From: JBAZKV01 sp964443545
GTDB lineage: Bacteria; Margulisbacteria; WOR-1; JAKLHX01; JBAZKV01
DNA: 54,892 nt
NCBI GenBank assembly: GCA_964443545.1
Contig: CAYUCV010000004.1
Location: forward strand, 1-54,892
Direction of reading: 5' to 3'
The notes beneath the pieces were generated by a model. That model saw only the letters and a program-made list of their open reading frames with translations, was not told where the DNA came from and did no database searches. Both the position numbers and the translations under genes were made by a program. Of this stretch, positions 30,737 through 39,883 are shown piece after piece (positions within the stretch are counted from its first letter, which is position 1; each line of letters opens with the position of its first letter).

Positions 30737-31834
30737 TTGGCAAGAGTCTATTATGAAAATGTGACCAAGAGGTTCGGGGATGTTGAGGCTGTAAAGAACA
30801 TGACCCTGGAAGTGAAGGACAAGGAGTTCCTTGTTCTTGTGGGACCTTCTGGCTGCGGAAAGACCACGGCCTTAAGAATGGCTGCCGGACTTGAGGAAGT
30901 GTCGGAAGGCAAGCTTTACATAGGCAACAGGGTCATAAACGATATGGCGCCTAAGGACAGGGACATAGCCATGATCTTTCAGAGCTATGCGCTATATCCT
31001 CATATGAGCGTCTACGACAACATGGCTTTTGGTCTCAAACTGAGAAAAGTCCCGAAAAAAGAGATAGACCGGCGGGTGAACGAGGCCGCTAACATCCTGG
31101 GCCTTGAGAACATGCTCAAGAGGCTTCCCAAGCAGCTCTCCGGAGGCCAGAGACAGAGAGTGGCTGTCGGAAGGGCTATTGTAAGAGAGCCGGCCGTGTT
31201 CCTTATGGACGAGCCTTTGAGCAACCTGGACGCAAAGCTGAGGGTCCAGATGAGGGCGGAACTCCAGAACATCTACAACAGGCTGCAGGCCACCATCATC
31301 TATGTTACCCACGATCAGGTAGAGGCTATGACGCTTGGCAAGAGGATCGCCGTGATCCTCAACGGCCAGCTCCAGCAGGTGGATGCTCCGCTGGAAGTAT
31401 ACGGAAAGCCAAAGAACAAATTCGTTGCCGGTTTCATCGGCAGCCCGTCCATGAACTTTGTCAGCGGCAAGATCGACAAGGCGGGAGACCACCTTTTCTT
31501 CGATTCTCAGGACTTTAAGCTGGTGCTTCCAAAAGATTACGACAAATATGTCAGGCCCAGCATAGGCAAAGAAGTGGTGCTCGGGATAAGGCCAGAAGAC
31601 ATTCTCAACCATGAACTTAGGGATTCAAATTTCCAATGCCAGCTGGAAGGAAAAGTTGATTACAGGGAACTTATGGGGTCCGAAACATATCTTTACCTTA
31701 AGGTGGGCAAAACGCCTCTTGTCACAAGAGCGGATGCCATGTGCGATGCTTCGCCCGGGAGCGTCTATTGCATTTACATAAATCTGCATAAGATACATCT
31801 GTTTGACGCCGCCATGAATAACGCGATCCTGTAA
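30737..31834 (+). CDS. MalK/UgpC-type ABC transporter ATPase (orphan)
   Basis: This 365-residue ATPase has Walker A GPSGCGKTT, Q-loop FQSYALYPHMSV, signature LSGGQRQRVAVGRA, Walker B FLMDEPLSNLDAKL, H-loop THDQVEAMT and a C-terminal TOBE/MRP regulatory domain (about 240-360). This build is typical of carbohydrate importers of the MalK/MsmK kind. The TTG start is preceded by GAGGGGAG. No permease or binding protein lies near, so it may be a shared ATPase serving transporters elsewhere. The substrate cannot be read from sequence. Confidence 0.92.
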   Translation: MARVYYENVTKRFGDVEAVKNMTLEVKDKEFLVLVGPSGCGKTTALRMAAGLEEVSEGKLYIGNRVINDMAPKDRDIAMIFQSYALYPHMSVYDNMAFGLKLRKVPKKEIDRRVNEAANILGLENMLKRLPKQLSGGQRQRVAVGRAIVREPAVFLMDEPLSNLDAKLRVQMRAELQNIYNRLQATIIYVTHDQVEAMTLGKRIAVILNGQLQQVDAPLEVYGKPKNKFVAGFIGSPSMNFVSGKIDKAGDHLFFDSQDFKLVLPKDYDKYVRPSIGKEVVLGIRPEDILNHELRDSNFQCQLEGKVDYRELMGSETYLYLKVGKTPLVTRADAMCDASPGSVYCIYINLHKIHLFDAAMNNAIL

Positions 31835-33202
31835 ATGAAAAGCAGAAGTCTTCCGGAAGAGTTCAGAAGAAAGTCCGCTCCCGGCATCGACAGGATGAGC
31901 GAAGTTGACCTGGTGCGGCATTTTACCCTGCTAAGCAGGAAGAATTTCGGCGTCGATAACGGCTTTTATCCCCTTGGCTCATGCACCATGAAGTACAATC
32001 CCAAGATCAACGAGGACATGGCTGCCCTGGAAGGTTTTACCCAACTGCATCCGCTGGAGAGCGAGGGCTCTGTCCAGGGGATGTTGAGACTGCTCCATGA
32101 GCTTGAAAGCTATCTCTGCTCCATCTTTGGCTTTGACGCTTTTTGCCTGAGCCCTCTTGCCGGCGCTCACGGAGAGCTGACCGCTCTGTTTGTGGCAAAA
32201 GCCTATTTTGAGTCCCTCGGCCAGACGCAGCGCAAAAAGGTCATCATCCCGGACTCTGCGCACGGGACCAATCCGGCCAGCTGTTCAATTGCCGGTCTAG
32301 AAGTGGTTTCTGTCAGATCGGATGCGGACGGGGGGATAGACCTGGCCGATCTTGAGAAGCTGCTTGACGATAATGTTGCCGTACTCATGCTGACAAATCC
32401 CAACACGCTGGGATTGTTTGACCGTAATATTTGCAATATAGCAGAGCTGCTTCACTTTAAGGGCGCACTTTTCTATATGGACGGGGCCAATGCCAATGCC
32501 CTGCTCGGCAAAGTCAGGCCTTCGGACCTGGGTTTTGATATGTGCCATATCAATTTGCACAAAACCTTTTCCACTCCGCACGGAGGCGGCGGTCCAGGTG
32601 CCGGCCCCATAGGGGTCACAAAAAAACTTGAGCCGTTCCTGCCAGGGAGCAGGATAGTAAAACAGGGGGACAGGTTCAGGATGTGCCCTCCGGGCAAAAG
32701 ATCTATAGGAAGTGTTTCCACTTTTTACGGCAATGTCGCTGTGATGATAAAAGCGTATTCTTACATCAGAGGCCTCGGGGCAAAAGGGCTGCGGCAAGTT
32801 TCGGAGAATGCAGTATTGAATGCAAACTACATAAAAGAAAGACTGAAGCAGCATTATTATCTTCCTTATGAGAGGACCTGCCAGCATGAGTTCGTGATAT
32901 CGGCAAAATGGCAGAAGGAAAAATACGGGGTTAGGGCCCTTGATATTGCCAAGCGGCTGCTGGACTTCGGGTTCCATCCGCCTACCATCTATTTTCCTCT
33001 AATTGTCGAGGAAGCCATGATGATAGAGCCGACCGAAACAGAGAGCAAAAAAACACTGGACTCTTTTATTGATGCAATGATAAAGATCGCTCAGGAATGC
33101 AAAGACGATCCCGAGCTGGTCAAAACGGCTCCCCATACAACTTTGATCGGCCGCCTCAACGAGGTCAAAGCGGCCAAAGATCTTGACCTGTGCCAAAAAT
33201 AG
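31835..33202 (+). CDS. gcvPB: Glycine dehydrogenase (decarboxylating) subunit 2
   Basis: This PLP-dependent P-protein subunit of the glycine cleavage system has the motif NLHKTFSTPHGGGGPG carrying the PLP lysine, as well as FYPLGSCTMKYNPK and DSAHGTNPAS. At 455 residues it is the PB half of a split P-protein. The usual gcvPA, gcvT and gcvH are not adjacent, and an ABC ATPase precedes it without a gap. The lipoate-ligase-like gene that overlaps its end fits lipoylation of the H protein. Confidence 0.95.
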   Translation: MKSRSLPEEFRRKSAPGIDRMSEVDLVRHFTLLSRKNFGVDNGFYPLGSCTMKYNPKINEDMAALEGFTQLHPLESEGSVQGMLRLLHELESYLCSIFGFDAFCLSPLAGAHGELTALFVAKAYFESLGQTQRKKVIIPDSAHGTNPASCSIAGLEVVSVRSDADGGIDLADLEKLLDDNVAVLMLTNPNTLGLFDRNICNIAELLHFKGALFYMDGANANALLGKVRPSDLGFDMCHINLHKTFSTPHGGGGPGAGPIGVTKKLEPFLPGSRIVKQGDRFRMCPPGKRSIGSVSTFYGNVAVMIKAYSYIRGLGAKGLRQVSENAVLNANYIKERLKQHYYLPYERTCQHEFVISAKWQKEKYGVRALDIAKRLLDFGFHPPTIYFPLIVEEAMMIEPTETESKKTLDSFIDAMIKIAQECKDDPELVKTAPHTTLIGRLNEVKAAKDLDLCQK

Positions 33203-33864
33203 ATATCCCCTGGAAAGTCCTGCTTGATAAGCCCCGCATGGGAGCAAAGAACATGAAGATCGATCTTGAGATGTTCAAGAACTGCACTGCTCCCGTACTA
33301 AGGATCTATTCCTGGACGAACAGATGCATTTCATACGGCTGCCTTCAAAAAATTGACAGAATAATTGATGTTGACAAAGCAGTTGGTGACGCATGGGAGA
33401 TAGTAAAAAGACCGACCGGCGGAGGAGTGGTCTATCATCTGCCGGGCGAACTTACATACTGTGCGGTCTGTCCGGTGGAGTTGCTTCCCAAAGGGATAAA
33501 GGGAGCGTACTACTATATTTCTGAAATTATTGTGAAAGCACTGAATAGTTTGGGCATAGACGCAAAAATAGGGAACCGCAGACCGTTTACCGCAGACCGT
33601 ATACCGCAGGCCGACCCCCGGTCCCCGGTTCCCGGTTCCCCTCAAAATGAACTGTGCTTTTCAAGTACGAGAGAATACGAAATTACCGCTGGCGGTAAAA
33701 AACTGGTTGGCAGCGCTCAGAAGAGAGGTAAAAAAGCTGTGCTTCAGCAGGGTACGGTGCAGCTGTCCGGGTCGGGCTTGAAATGCATCCCCTCATATGA
33801 TGAAATTGCATCTGCGGTAAGAACGGCATTTGAGTGTAATATTGAAGGAAGCCCTCTTTTATAA
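33190..33864 (+). CDS. Lipoate/octanoate transferase (LplA/LipM family)
   Basis: This 224-residue member of the biotin/lipoyl attachment family has KRPTGGGVVYH near residue 73 and GGKKLVGSAQKRGKKAVLQQG with the conserved lysine. It could be a LipM-type octanoyltransferase or a lipoate ligase; the missing C-terminal domain favours the former. The GTG start overlaps gcvPB by 13 bp. About 15-18 residues around RRPFTADRIPQ...PRSPVPGSP look extra to the family and come from tandem-repeat DNA. The H protein of glycine cleavage is the likely target. Confidence 0.85.
   Translation: MPKIDIPWKVLLDKPRMGAKNMKIDLEMFKNCTAPVLRIYSWTNRCISYGCLQKIDRIIDVDKAVGDAWEIVKRPTGGGVVYHLPGELTYCAVCPVELLPKGIKGAYYYISEIIVKALNSLGIDAKIGNRRPFTADRIPQADPRSPVPGSPQNELCFSSTREYEITAGGKKLVGSAQKRGKKAVLQQGTVQLSGSGLKCIPSYDEIASAVRTAFECNIEGSPLL
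33575..33641 (+). repeat. Tandem-repeat tract inside the lipoyl-transferase gene
   Basis: ACCGCAGACCGT occurs twice exactly and a third time in varied form with a 14-15-bp period. It is followed by four CCCCGGT-like units of 7-8 bp. The tract stays in frame and encodes a low-complexity Arg/Pro-rich loop between conserved family blocks. Confidence 0.7.
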
Positions 33865-34864
33865 AAAGCTTGACAATTTGCAGGTTGAGTGTCTTCTTTG
33901 CCCGCACAACTGTCTTATAGCCGATGGAAAGGCCGGACGCTGCGGCGCAAGGCTTAACACCTCCGGCTCTTTGATGAGCCTGGTCTACGGGCAGGTGTCT
34001 TCTGAAGCCGTTGACCCTATAGAAAAGAAACCCCTCTTCCATTTTTACCCGGGAAGCCTTGTTTATTCCCTGGGAACTTTGGGCTGCAATATGAGATGCT
34101 CTCATTGCCAGAACTGGCAGATATCACGAGCAAGGATCGGCGCGGAAGAAACAGTCAGGGCGACCAGGTATCTTTCCCCGCAAGGCGCGGTAAAGAACGC
34201 CCTCAACAGTGAGTGTGAAGGGATAGCCTTTACCTATAATGAGCCCACGGTCTGGTTCGAATATACCCTTGATGTTTCAAGACTTGCAAAGGAGAGCGGC
34301 CTTTATACTGTTTATGTGACCAACGGCTACATTAACATCGAACCGCTGGACCTTATTGCGCCGTATCTTGATGCGTTCAGGGTGGATATCAAAGCGCTGG
34401 ACGATGTGTTCTACAGTGAAGTTGCCGGAGTGCCTTCGGTTAAACCTGTTCTTGAAAGCGCTTTGCGCGCAAAGAACAAATGGAGCATGCATGTAGAAGC
34501 GGTCACCAATATAATCCCCGGAAAGAACGATGACCCGGGTGCCCTGCGCGGTCTGGCAAGATGGGTAAGAAAAGAACTCGGCAAAGACACTCCCTGGCAT
34601 GTGACAAGATTTTTGCCGTGCCTGGAGCTTTCCGGTCTTCCTTCTACTCCCGTTGAAACCCTCGAAATGGCGCAGGAAATAGGCCTTCAGGAAGGGCTGG
34701 AGTATGTTTATATAGGGAATGTGCCGCTGCATTCGGGCGCAAATACTTACTGTCCGGGCTGCGGAGAGCTTATAATCGAGCGCGGAGGCCTTGTTCTTGC
34801 AAGGTATGAACTTGAAAGAGGGAACTGCAGATTTTGCGGAAAAAAGGTAGTGGTCAGGCAGTAG
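33842..34864 (+). CDS. amrS: AmmeMemoRadiSam-type radical SAM protein (AmrS)
   Basis: This relative of pyruvate formate-lyase activating enzyme belongs to the AmmeMemoRadiSam system. An N-terminal CLLCPHNCLIADGKAGRCG block precedes the radical SAM motif CNMRCSHCQNW (CX3CX2C). FTYNEPTVWFEY follows. A C-terminal rubredoxin-like pair, CPGCGELI and CRFCGKKV, ends the protein. Family N-termini (MKEALFY) support the TTG at 33842. The Memo and AMMECR1 partners are not neighbours here. The C-terminus overlaps the convergent antiporter gene by 11 bp. The cellular substrate is not established. Confidence 0.88.
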   Translation: MKEALFYKKLDNLQVECLLCPHNCLIADGKAGRCGARLNTSGSLMSLVYGQVSSEAVDPIEKKPLFHFYPGSLVYSLGTLGCNMRCSHCQNWQISRARIGAEETVRATRYLSPQGAVKNALNSECEGIAFTYNEPTVWFEYTLDVSRLAKESGLYTVYVTNGYINIEPLDLIAPYLDAFRVDIKALDDVFYSEVAGVPSVKPVLESALRAKNKWSMHVEAVTNIIPGKNDDPGALRGLARWVRKELGKDTPWHVTRFLPCLELSGLPSTPVETLEMAQEIGLQEGLEYVYIGNVPLHSGANTYCPGCGELIIERGGLVLARYELERGNCRFCGKKVVVRQ

Positions 34865-36026
34865 GGGACTTTTTTAGAAGGCTTTTAAGCAGGAACGGGG
34901 TTATGAATGTCGTGGCCATTACCACTATCACAAGCGAAGAGAACAGCTGCGCGTTTATTATGCCCTTGGTAAGCCCCATGCCGGCAAAGATAAGCCCTAC
35001 TTCACCTCTGGGGATCATTCCGGCGCCTATTACAAGCCTGTTGATCCCTTTTTGAAAGACCGTGTAACCCGAAAGCAGTTTGCCTGCGACCGCAACTATC
35101 AGCAAGGCGGCCGCTATGGCGAGAACGGGCTGATTGGCCGCAACAAATGGGTCGAAAAGTTTTATGTTGACCAGGGAACCCATAAGGACAAAAAAGATCG
35201 GGACAAAGATGTCGGATACGGGCTTAAGCTGTTCTTCCAGATGCGTCTTGCTTTCCGTTACCGAAAGTATGAGTCCTGCCGCAAAAGCCCCTACTATCGG
35301 GGCAAGACCGATCCTGTCGGCAAAGAAAGAAAGGAGCATGCAGAACGAGAACGAAACCGCTATCACCATGCCTCGGACCTGCATCGTTCTTAAGAGCCTT
35401 ATCAGATAAGGCGCAAGCAGCGCCCCTATGGCAAGGCTAGAGACCAAGAAAAGTACCGCAGCAGCAGTGATGTACTCTATATTAATAAGTGAAATGGTCC
35501 CGGATGCGACCAGTTTTGTTACCACCGCCAGGATCACAAGGCCTATTACATCATCTATGACAGCGGCTCCCAGCACTATTTTTGCTTCCTTTGTGTGGCA
35601 TCTGTCAAGGTCGGAAAAAACCCTTGCCGTTATTCCAACCGAAGTGGCGGTAAGGGTGGCGCCGACAAAGATCGAATGTATGCTGTCAAGCCCGAGGAAC
35701 TGACATACCCCATAACCGAGCACAAAAGGAAGAACAACGCCGGCCACAGCCACCAAAAATGCCCAGATGCCGACCTTCAAGAAATCGAACAGATTGGAAG
35801 AAACCCCCACTTCAAACAGAAGAAGTATGGCTCCCAACTGTGCCAGGTCGTGAAGGATCTCCGTTTCCCTTACCAGCCCCAGCACGCTTGCTCCTATGAT
35901 TATCCCCCCGAGAAGCTCTCCCACAACGGGGCTCTGTCCAAGTCTTTGTGCGAGCTCTCCAAAGAGCTTGGCCGTGATTATTATCACAAAAAGAGATAAA
36001 AGAAGTTCCGCGATACCCGAGTGCAT
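34854..36026 (-). CDS. CPA2-type cation:proton antiporter
   Basis: This 390-residue integral membrane protein has about 12-13 helices of the Na+/H+ exchanger fold. GAAVIDDVIGL near residue 155 holds the adjacent Asp pair typical of electrogenic NapA/GerN-like antiporters rather than the QD pair of KefB/C. QSPVVGELLGGIIIG and PRGEVGLIFAGMGL are other family motifs. There is no C-terminal TrkA domain. It probably exchanges Na+ or K+ for H+. Its ATG lies one base after the DUF502 stop, so the two are co-transcribed. Confidence 0.92.
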   Translation of the reverse strand: MHSGIAELLLSLFVIIITAKLFGELAQRLGQSPVVGELLGGIIIGASVLGLVRETEILHDLAQLGAILLLFEVGVSSNLFDFLKVGIWAFLVAVAGVVLPFVLGYGVCQFLGLDSIHSIFVGATLTATSVGITARVFSDLDRCHTKEAKIVLGAAVIDDVIGLVILAVVTKLVASGTISLINIEYITAAAVLFLVSSLAIGALLAPYLIRLLRTMQVRGMVIAVSFSFCMLLSFFADRIGLAPIVGAFAAGLILSVTESKTHLEEQLKPVSDIFVPIFFVLMGSLVNIKLFDPFVAANQPVLAIAAALLIVAVAGKLLSGYTVFQKGINRLVIGAGMIPRGEVGLIFAGMGLTKGIINAQLFSSLVIVVMATTFITPFLLKSLLKKSPTA

Positions 36027-36027
36027 C

Positions 36028-36624
36028 TCAGGATCCCTTTGGCTTTAGGACGCCGGCGGATACGATGAGCTTAAAGGCCTCGTCAGTTTTCATGTCGAGC
36101 GGAATAACCTCTGCCTCAGGCACCATTATCAGAAAACCCGTGGCAGGGGTCGGGGTGTTCGGGACAAAGATGCAGAGCAGTTTTTGTCCTCCGGTCTTTG
36201 TCTCTATCTCACCGGAGGCTTGAGCGGTAATGAACCCGACCGAATAGATCCCTTTTCTCGGATACTCGACCAGACAGGCTTTGTTGAGTCCCTTTGAGCC
36301 CTTTGACTGGAACAGGGCTTCATTTACCTGCTTGGCGGATGAATAAATGCTTTTTACTATGGGAACTTTGCAGATAAAAGCCTCAAAAAGCCTCAGTATT
36401 TTTTCTCCCAGTATATAATCCGCAAAATAACCGGTCAAAAGTATCAGGGACAGGGTAGCCAAAAATCCTACGCCCGGCAGAGGTCTTCCGAAAAAGACCG
36501 ATATAATGCCTCCAAGTATCCCGTCCATGAAAGAAAAGAGAAAAGCAAGCAGCCAGATAGTGATGAACAAAGGAAGCAGAACAAAGAGGCCGTTAAAAAA
36601 ATATTTGCTTATAAGCGACCACAT
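36028..36624 (-). CDS. DUF502 membrane protein
   Basis: This 198-residue protein has two N-terminal membrane helices (about 9-33 and 46-68) and then a soluble domain with the DUF502 motifs PIVKSIYSSAKQVNEAL and VFVPNTPTPATGFLIMVPEAEV. The family is widespread and its function is unknown. AAGGAGA lies seven bases before the ATG. It leads the antiporter gene, so a role in ion balance or envelope state is possible but unproven. Confidence 0.88.
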   Translation of the reverse strand: MWSLISKYFFNGLFVLLPLFITIWLLAFLFSFMDGILGGIISVFFGRPLPGVGFLATLSLILLTGYFADYILGEKILRLFEAFICKVPIVKSIYSSAKQVNEALFQSKGSKGLNKACLVEYPRKGIYSVGFITAQASGEIETKTGGQKLLCIFVPNTPTPATGFLIMVPEAEVIPLDMKTDEAFKLIVSAGVLKPKGS

Positions 36625-36654
36625 AATTCTTTCTCCTTAAAGTTTGCCAGGTGA

Positions 36655-36678
36655 ATTATATCACAGGTGTGTTATAAT
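36655..36678. promoter_or_regulatory. Back-to-back promoters for DUF502 and the Lrp-type gene
   Basis: On the minus strand, TGATATAAT has its hexamer at 36655-36660. On the plus strand, TGTTATAAT has its hexamer at 36673-36678. Both are extended -10 boxes, and both genes have Shine-Dalgarnos (AAGGAGA and GGAAGGAG) and normal leaders. The -10 boxes lie only 12 bp apart, so the promoters interfere. Confidence 0.6.
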
Positions 36679-36704
36679 TTTCTAAATCAGGGAAGGAGAC
36701 CAAA

Positions 36705-36935
36705 ATGACACAGGCATATATTTTGATAGAAGCCGCTTCTGGCAAAGCGATAGACCTCGTAAATACAGCCAAAGCGCTTCCGGGGGTCCTTCAGGTCCAC
36801 CTGGTTACCGGGCCCTATGATGTAATAGCCTTTGCCGAGGCGCAGGACCTTAAGGCTCTGGGGGACATGATAGTGAAAAAAATACAGGCAACCGGCTGTG
36901 TTTCCAGAACGCTTACCTGTATAACCGCCGATTAG
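36705..36935 (+). CDS. Lrp/AsnC ligand-binding-domain protein without HTH
   Basis: This 76-residue protein is a stand-alone RAM (Lrp/AsnC C-terminal) domain: MTQAYILIEAASGKA, LPGVLQVHLVTGPYDVIAF, and a final strand with TRTLTCITA-like spacing. The DNA-binding half is absent. Such proteins form rings and bind amino acids and may modulate full-length Lrp regulators. leuA converges on it with a 2-bp gap, which hints at leucine sensing (inference). A clear promoter and Shine-Dalgarno precede it. Confidence 0.88.
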   Translation: MTQAYILIEAASGKAIDLVNTAKALPGVLQVHLVTGPYDVIAFAEAQDLKALGDMIVKKIQATGCVSRTLTCITAD

Positions 36936-36937
36936 GC

Positions 36938-38443
36938 CTAGGAAGAAAGCTTGTTGATCGCGTTTATATAAGCCTTTGCGGAAGCCACGATGATATCGGT
37001 GTCGGAGCCGTGCCCCGAGTAGATATTGGTGCCTTCTTGTATCCTAACAGAAACCTCTCCAAGAGCGTCCGTTCCTCCGGTAATAGCCTGTATGACATAA
37101 TCCACGAGCTTGACCGGCTTCTTTACGAGTTTATCTATCACTCTGTAAACAGCATCCACCGGGCCATAACCCTGGCCTTTGCCTTTTAAAGGCATGTCTT
37201 TGTATATCAGCGTTACTTCGGCTGTCGGTTTCTGCCTTGTTCCGGAAGTCACCTTAAGCAGATCAAGCTTATAGGTCTCCGGTGTCACATAGACCTCGTC
37301 GGTTATAAGGGACTCTATGTCCTTGTCCGAGATCTCCTTTTTCTTATCTGCCAGCGCTTTAAATGCCTGGAACGCCTTTTCAAGAGCGCTCTCACTAAGG
37401 TCTTCATAACCAAGTTCCCTGATCTTTTTAACAAAGGCGTTCCTGCCGGAGTGCTTTCCGAGCACGAGTTTGCTTTCGGTTATCCCCACATCTTTAGGGT
37501 CGATGATCTCATATGTGGTTCGGTCCCTCATGACCCCGGCCTGATGTATACCTGCTTCGTGCGAGAATGCATTTGCTCCTACAATGGCCTTGTTGGCCTG
37601 GACTATCATTCCCGTAAGATTGCTCACAAGTCTGCTTGTGCGGTAGATCTCTTTCGTGTTGATAGAGGTTTCCGCTTTAAAAACATCTTTTCTCGTTTTA
37701 ATGGCCATCACTATTTCTTCCAGCGAAGCATTGCCCGCGCGCTCTCCGAGCCCGTTCATGGAGCACTCCACCTGAGATGCGCCGTTCTGAAGTGCGGCAA
37801 GCGAATTTGCTACGCCAAGACCAAGATCATTATGGCAGTGCACGCTTACAACGGCTTTCGATATGTTCGGGACATTCTTCATTATCCCGGCTATCAATTC
37901 GCCGAACACGCTGGGAATAGAATATCCAGTGGTATCGGGTATGTTGATGGTGGAAGCCCCGGCTTCTATCGCGGCTTCTATTATACGATAGAGGAAAGCC
38001 GGTTCCGAGCGGGCAGCGTCCTCACAGGAGAACTCCACATCATCCACAAGGCTCTTTGCGTACCTTACCATTTCAACCGCTTGATTGAAGACCTCGTCAG
38101 GGCTCATGCGGAGCTTTTTTTCCATATGGATGGGGGAGGTCCCGATAAAAGTGTGTATCCTGTGCCTGGGTGCAAATTTTACCGCCTCATAGGCCGCTTT
38201 GATATCCTCTTTCTTGGTCCTGGCTAGAGAGCAGATCACCGGGCCTTGCACATTCTGGGCTATCTTTGCCACAGAATCAAAATCTCCGGGGGACGCGATG
38301 GCAAACCCTGCCTCAATGATGTCAACCCCGAGTTTTTCCAGTTGGCGCGCTATCTCAAGTTTTTCGGCCGTGTTTAGGCTGCAGCCGGGGGCCTGCTCCC
38401 CGTCGCGAAGCGTAGTGTCGAATATCAATATTTTTCTGACCAT
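36938..38443 (-). CDS. leuA: 2-isopropylmalate synthase
   Basis: LeuA condenses acetyl-CoA with 2-ketoisovalerate in leucine synthesis. The HMGL barrel has DTTLRDGEQAPG near residue 9, the metal site HCHNDLGLGVAN and GLGERAGNASLEE. The C-terminal third is the LeuA allosteric dimer domain, so feedback by leucine is likely. The ATG at 38443 gives 501 residues. The frame runs into the adjacent N gap without a stop, so software may fuse it with the gene beyond, which is false. Its upstream control region lies in the gap. Confidence 0.95.
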   Translation of the reverse strand: MVRKILIFDTTLRDGEQAPGCSLNTAEKLEIARQLEKLGVDIIEAGFAIASPGDFDSVAKIAQNVQGPVICSLARTKKEDIKAAYEAVKFAPRHRIHTFIGTSPIHMEKKLRMSPDEVFNQAVEMVRYAKSLVDDVEFSCEDAARSEPAFLYRIIEAAIEAGASTINIPDTTGYSIPSVFGELIAGIMKNVPNISKAVVSVHCHNDLGLGVANSLAALQNGASQVECSMNGLGERAGNASLEEIVMAIKTRKDVFKAETSINTKEIYRTSRLVSNLTGMIVQANKAIVGANAFSHEAGIHQAGVMRDRTTYEIIDPKDVGITESKLVLGKHSGRNAFVKKIRELGYEDLSESALEKAFQAFKALADKKKEISDKDIESLITDEVYVTPETYKLDLLKVTSGTRQKPTAEVTLIYKDMPLKGKGQGYGPVDAVYRVIDKLVKKPVKLVDYVIQAITGGTDALGEVSVRIQEGTNIYSGHGSDTDIIVASAKAYINAINKLSS

Positions 38444-38455
38444 GGTTATGACATT

Positions 38456-38555
38456 NNNNNNNNNNNNNNNNNNNNNNNNNNNNNNNNNNNNNNNNNNNNN
38501 NNNNNNNNNNNNNNNNNNNNNNNNNNNNNNNNNNNNNNNNNNNNNNNNNNNNNNN
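38456..38555. other. Scaffold gap of 100 N
   Basis: Exactly 100 Ns lie between the leuA start and the end of the pmbA coding region. The size is a placeholder. The first known bases beyond the gap give a TA dinucleotide after GGA-AGG on the minus strand, which may be the start of the pmbA stop codon. Confidence 0.99.
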
Positions 38556-39880
38556 TACCTTCCGCCGATGGAAAGCGATGAGATCAACAGGCTGGGCGAG
38601 CCGCAGTTGGAGGCAAAAGGGGAAAAGGTCAGGTCCGAGCCAACCTCTTCTATGGCATGCAGCAATTCAAGCAGGTTCCCTGCTATTGTAATTCCCCTTA
38701 CGGGAAAGGTCCTTTGTCCGTTCTCTATCATGAACCCGGAAGCTCCCACCGAAAAATCTCCGCTTATGGGATTGACCGAGTGCATTGCCATCACTTTTGT
38801 GATGAGAAGGCCTCTGGTAAGCTTTGACAGCAGTTTGTTTTGAGAGTTTTTTCCCGGGCTGATATAGAAGTTGGTCGTGCCTATTGATGGGAGAGACTTG
38901 AAAGAGCTGCGGCAGGCGCTCGAAGTAGTTTTAACTTTGTCCTTTAAAGCTGTGTAATGGTCGTATAGATAGGTCTGCAGAACACCTTCCCTTACCACCG
39001 TGTTGATCTTGGACGGGCTGCCTTCCCCGTCAAACGGCGCCGAATTCAATCCGTTCTTGAGCAAAGCGTTGTCCGTTATGCTTACACAGGCAGAGGCGAT
39101 CTTTTTTTCTAGTTTTCCAGCGAACGCGGATTTTCCTTTTTGCACCGATTCGGCAAAGGCCATGGCAGAAACGGCTTCAAGGAATTCTGCGGCCACAAGA
39201 GGGGACATTACCGCTGGGAGTTTTGCCGAATCTATCAACTCCCCTCCCAAAAGGCTTACCGCTTCAAGTCCGGCTTCTTTACCGGCATGCTCCGTGTCAA
39301 GTCTGTCCCAGTCCTTAGCAAAGGTGAAGCCAAGCCCTTCTTCCGCATGACCGTCCTTTTCGCAAATAGCTTCTACATAAACTCCGCAGCAGTTGCTTTT
39401 GTAATTGCAGTTTATCCCATTTGAATTAACTATGGTTATCTCCGTTTCAGAGTCAACATAAGAGACAGAGCCGGTCTTGGTTATGAGGGGGCTTGCGCTG
39501 TACGCGGCTTCTTCAGCCGATAGGGCGGCCCTTATTTTTTCTTCCAGTGCCTTTTTCTCTATCGCAGTATCGAACAGTCTCATTTCTTCAAGCGGTGAGC
39601 CGGGACATGTAAATCCGGAAAAAGGGTCTTGAGGCATGAAGGCACTGCTGGATGCGGCCTGTCCAATAAGGGCTTTAAGGTTATCGGAGTTGGAAAAAGA
39701 AAAACCCGTCCTTTTTTCCTTGACAACACGGGCTGCACATCCCGTTACATCACCGCTTTCTATTGACTCAACTTTTTTGTCCTGGATATTGATGCGCAGG
39801 CTTTTGTTGCGGCTTATGTAAAGCTCGCACTCAAGTCCCGAAGAGGCGATCTCCTTTTGCGCCCGGCGGCGGAGGTCCAT
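38556..39880 (-). CDS. pmbA: TldD/PmbA-family metalloprotease subunit (PmbA/TldE), 3' end at gap
   Basis: The 441 visible residues match the PmbA (TldE) half of the TldD/TldE protease that processes peptides such as microcin B17 and degrades CcdA. Features are YISRNKSLRINIQDKKVES at the N-terminus, EEGLGFTFAKDWD, PFDGEGSPS near residue 300 and a C-terminal SGDFSVGASGFMIENG. PmbA lacks the HExxxH metal motif of TldD, and none is seen. The protein ends in SLSIGGR plus TA at the gap, so it is probably complete or nearly so. No tldD is visible. It starts four bases after the pta stop. Confidence 0.88.
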
Positions 39881-39883
39881 GTC

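Noticed and set aside
37451..38227. 258-codon frame opposite leuA
   Set aside because: It is a shadow of the conserved LeuA coding sequence with no independent signals.
36938..39880. Single 980-residue fusion protein
   Set aside because: It exists only because the frame passes through 100 Ns; the halves are complete leuA and nearly complete pmbA.
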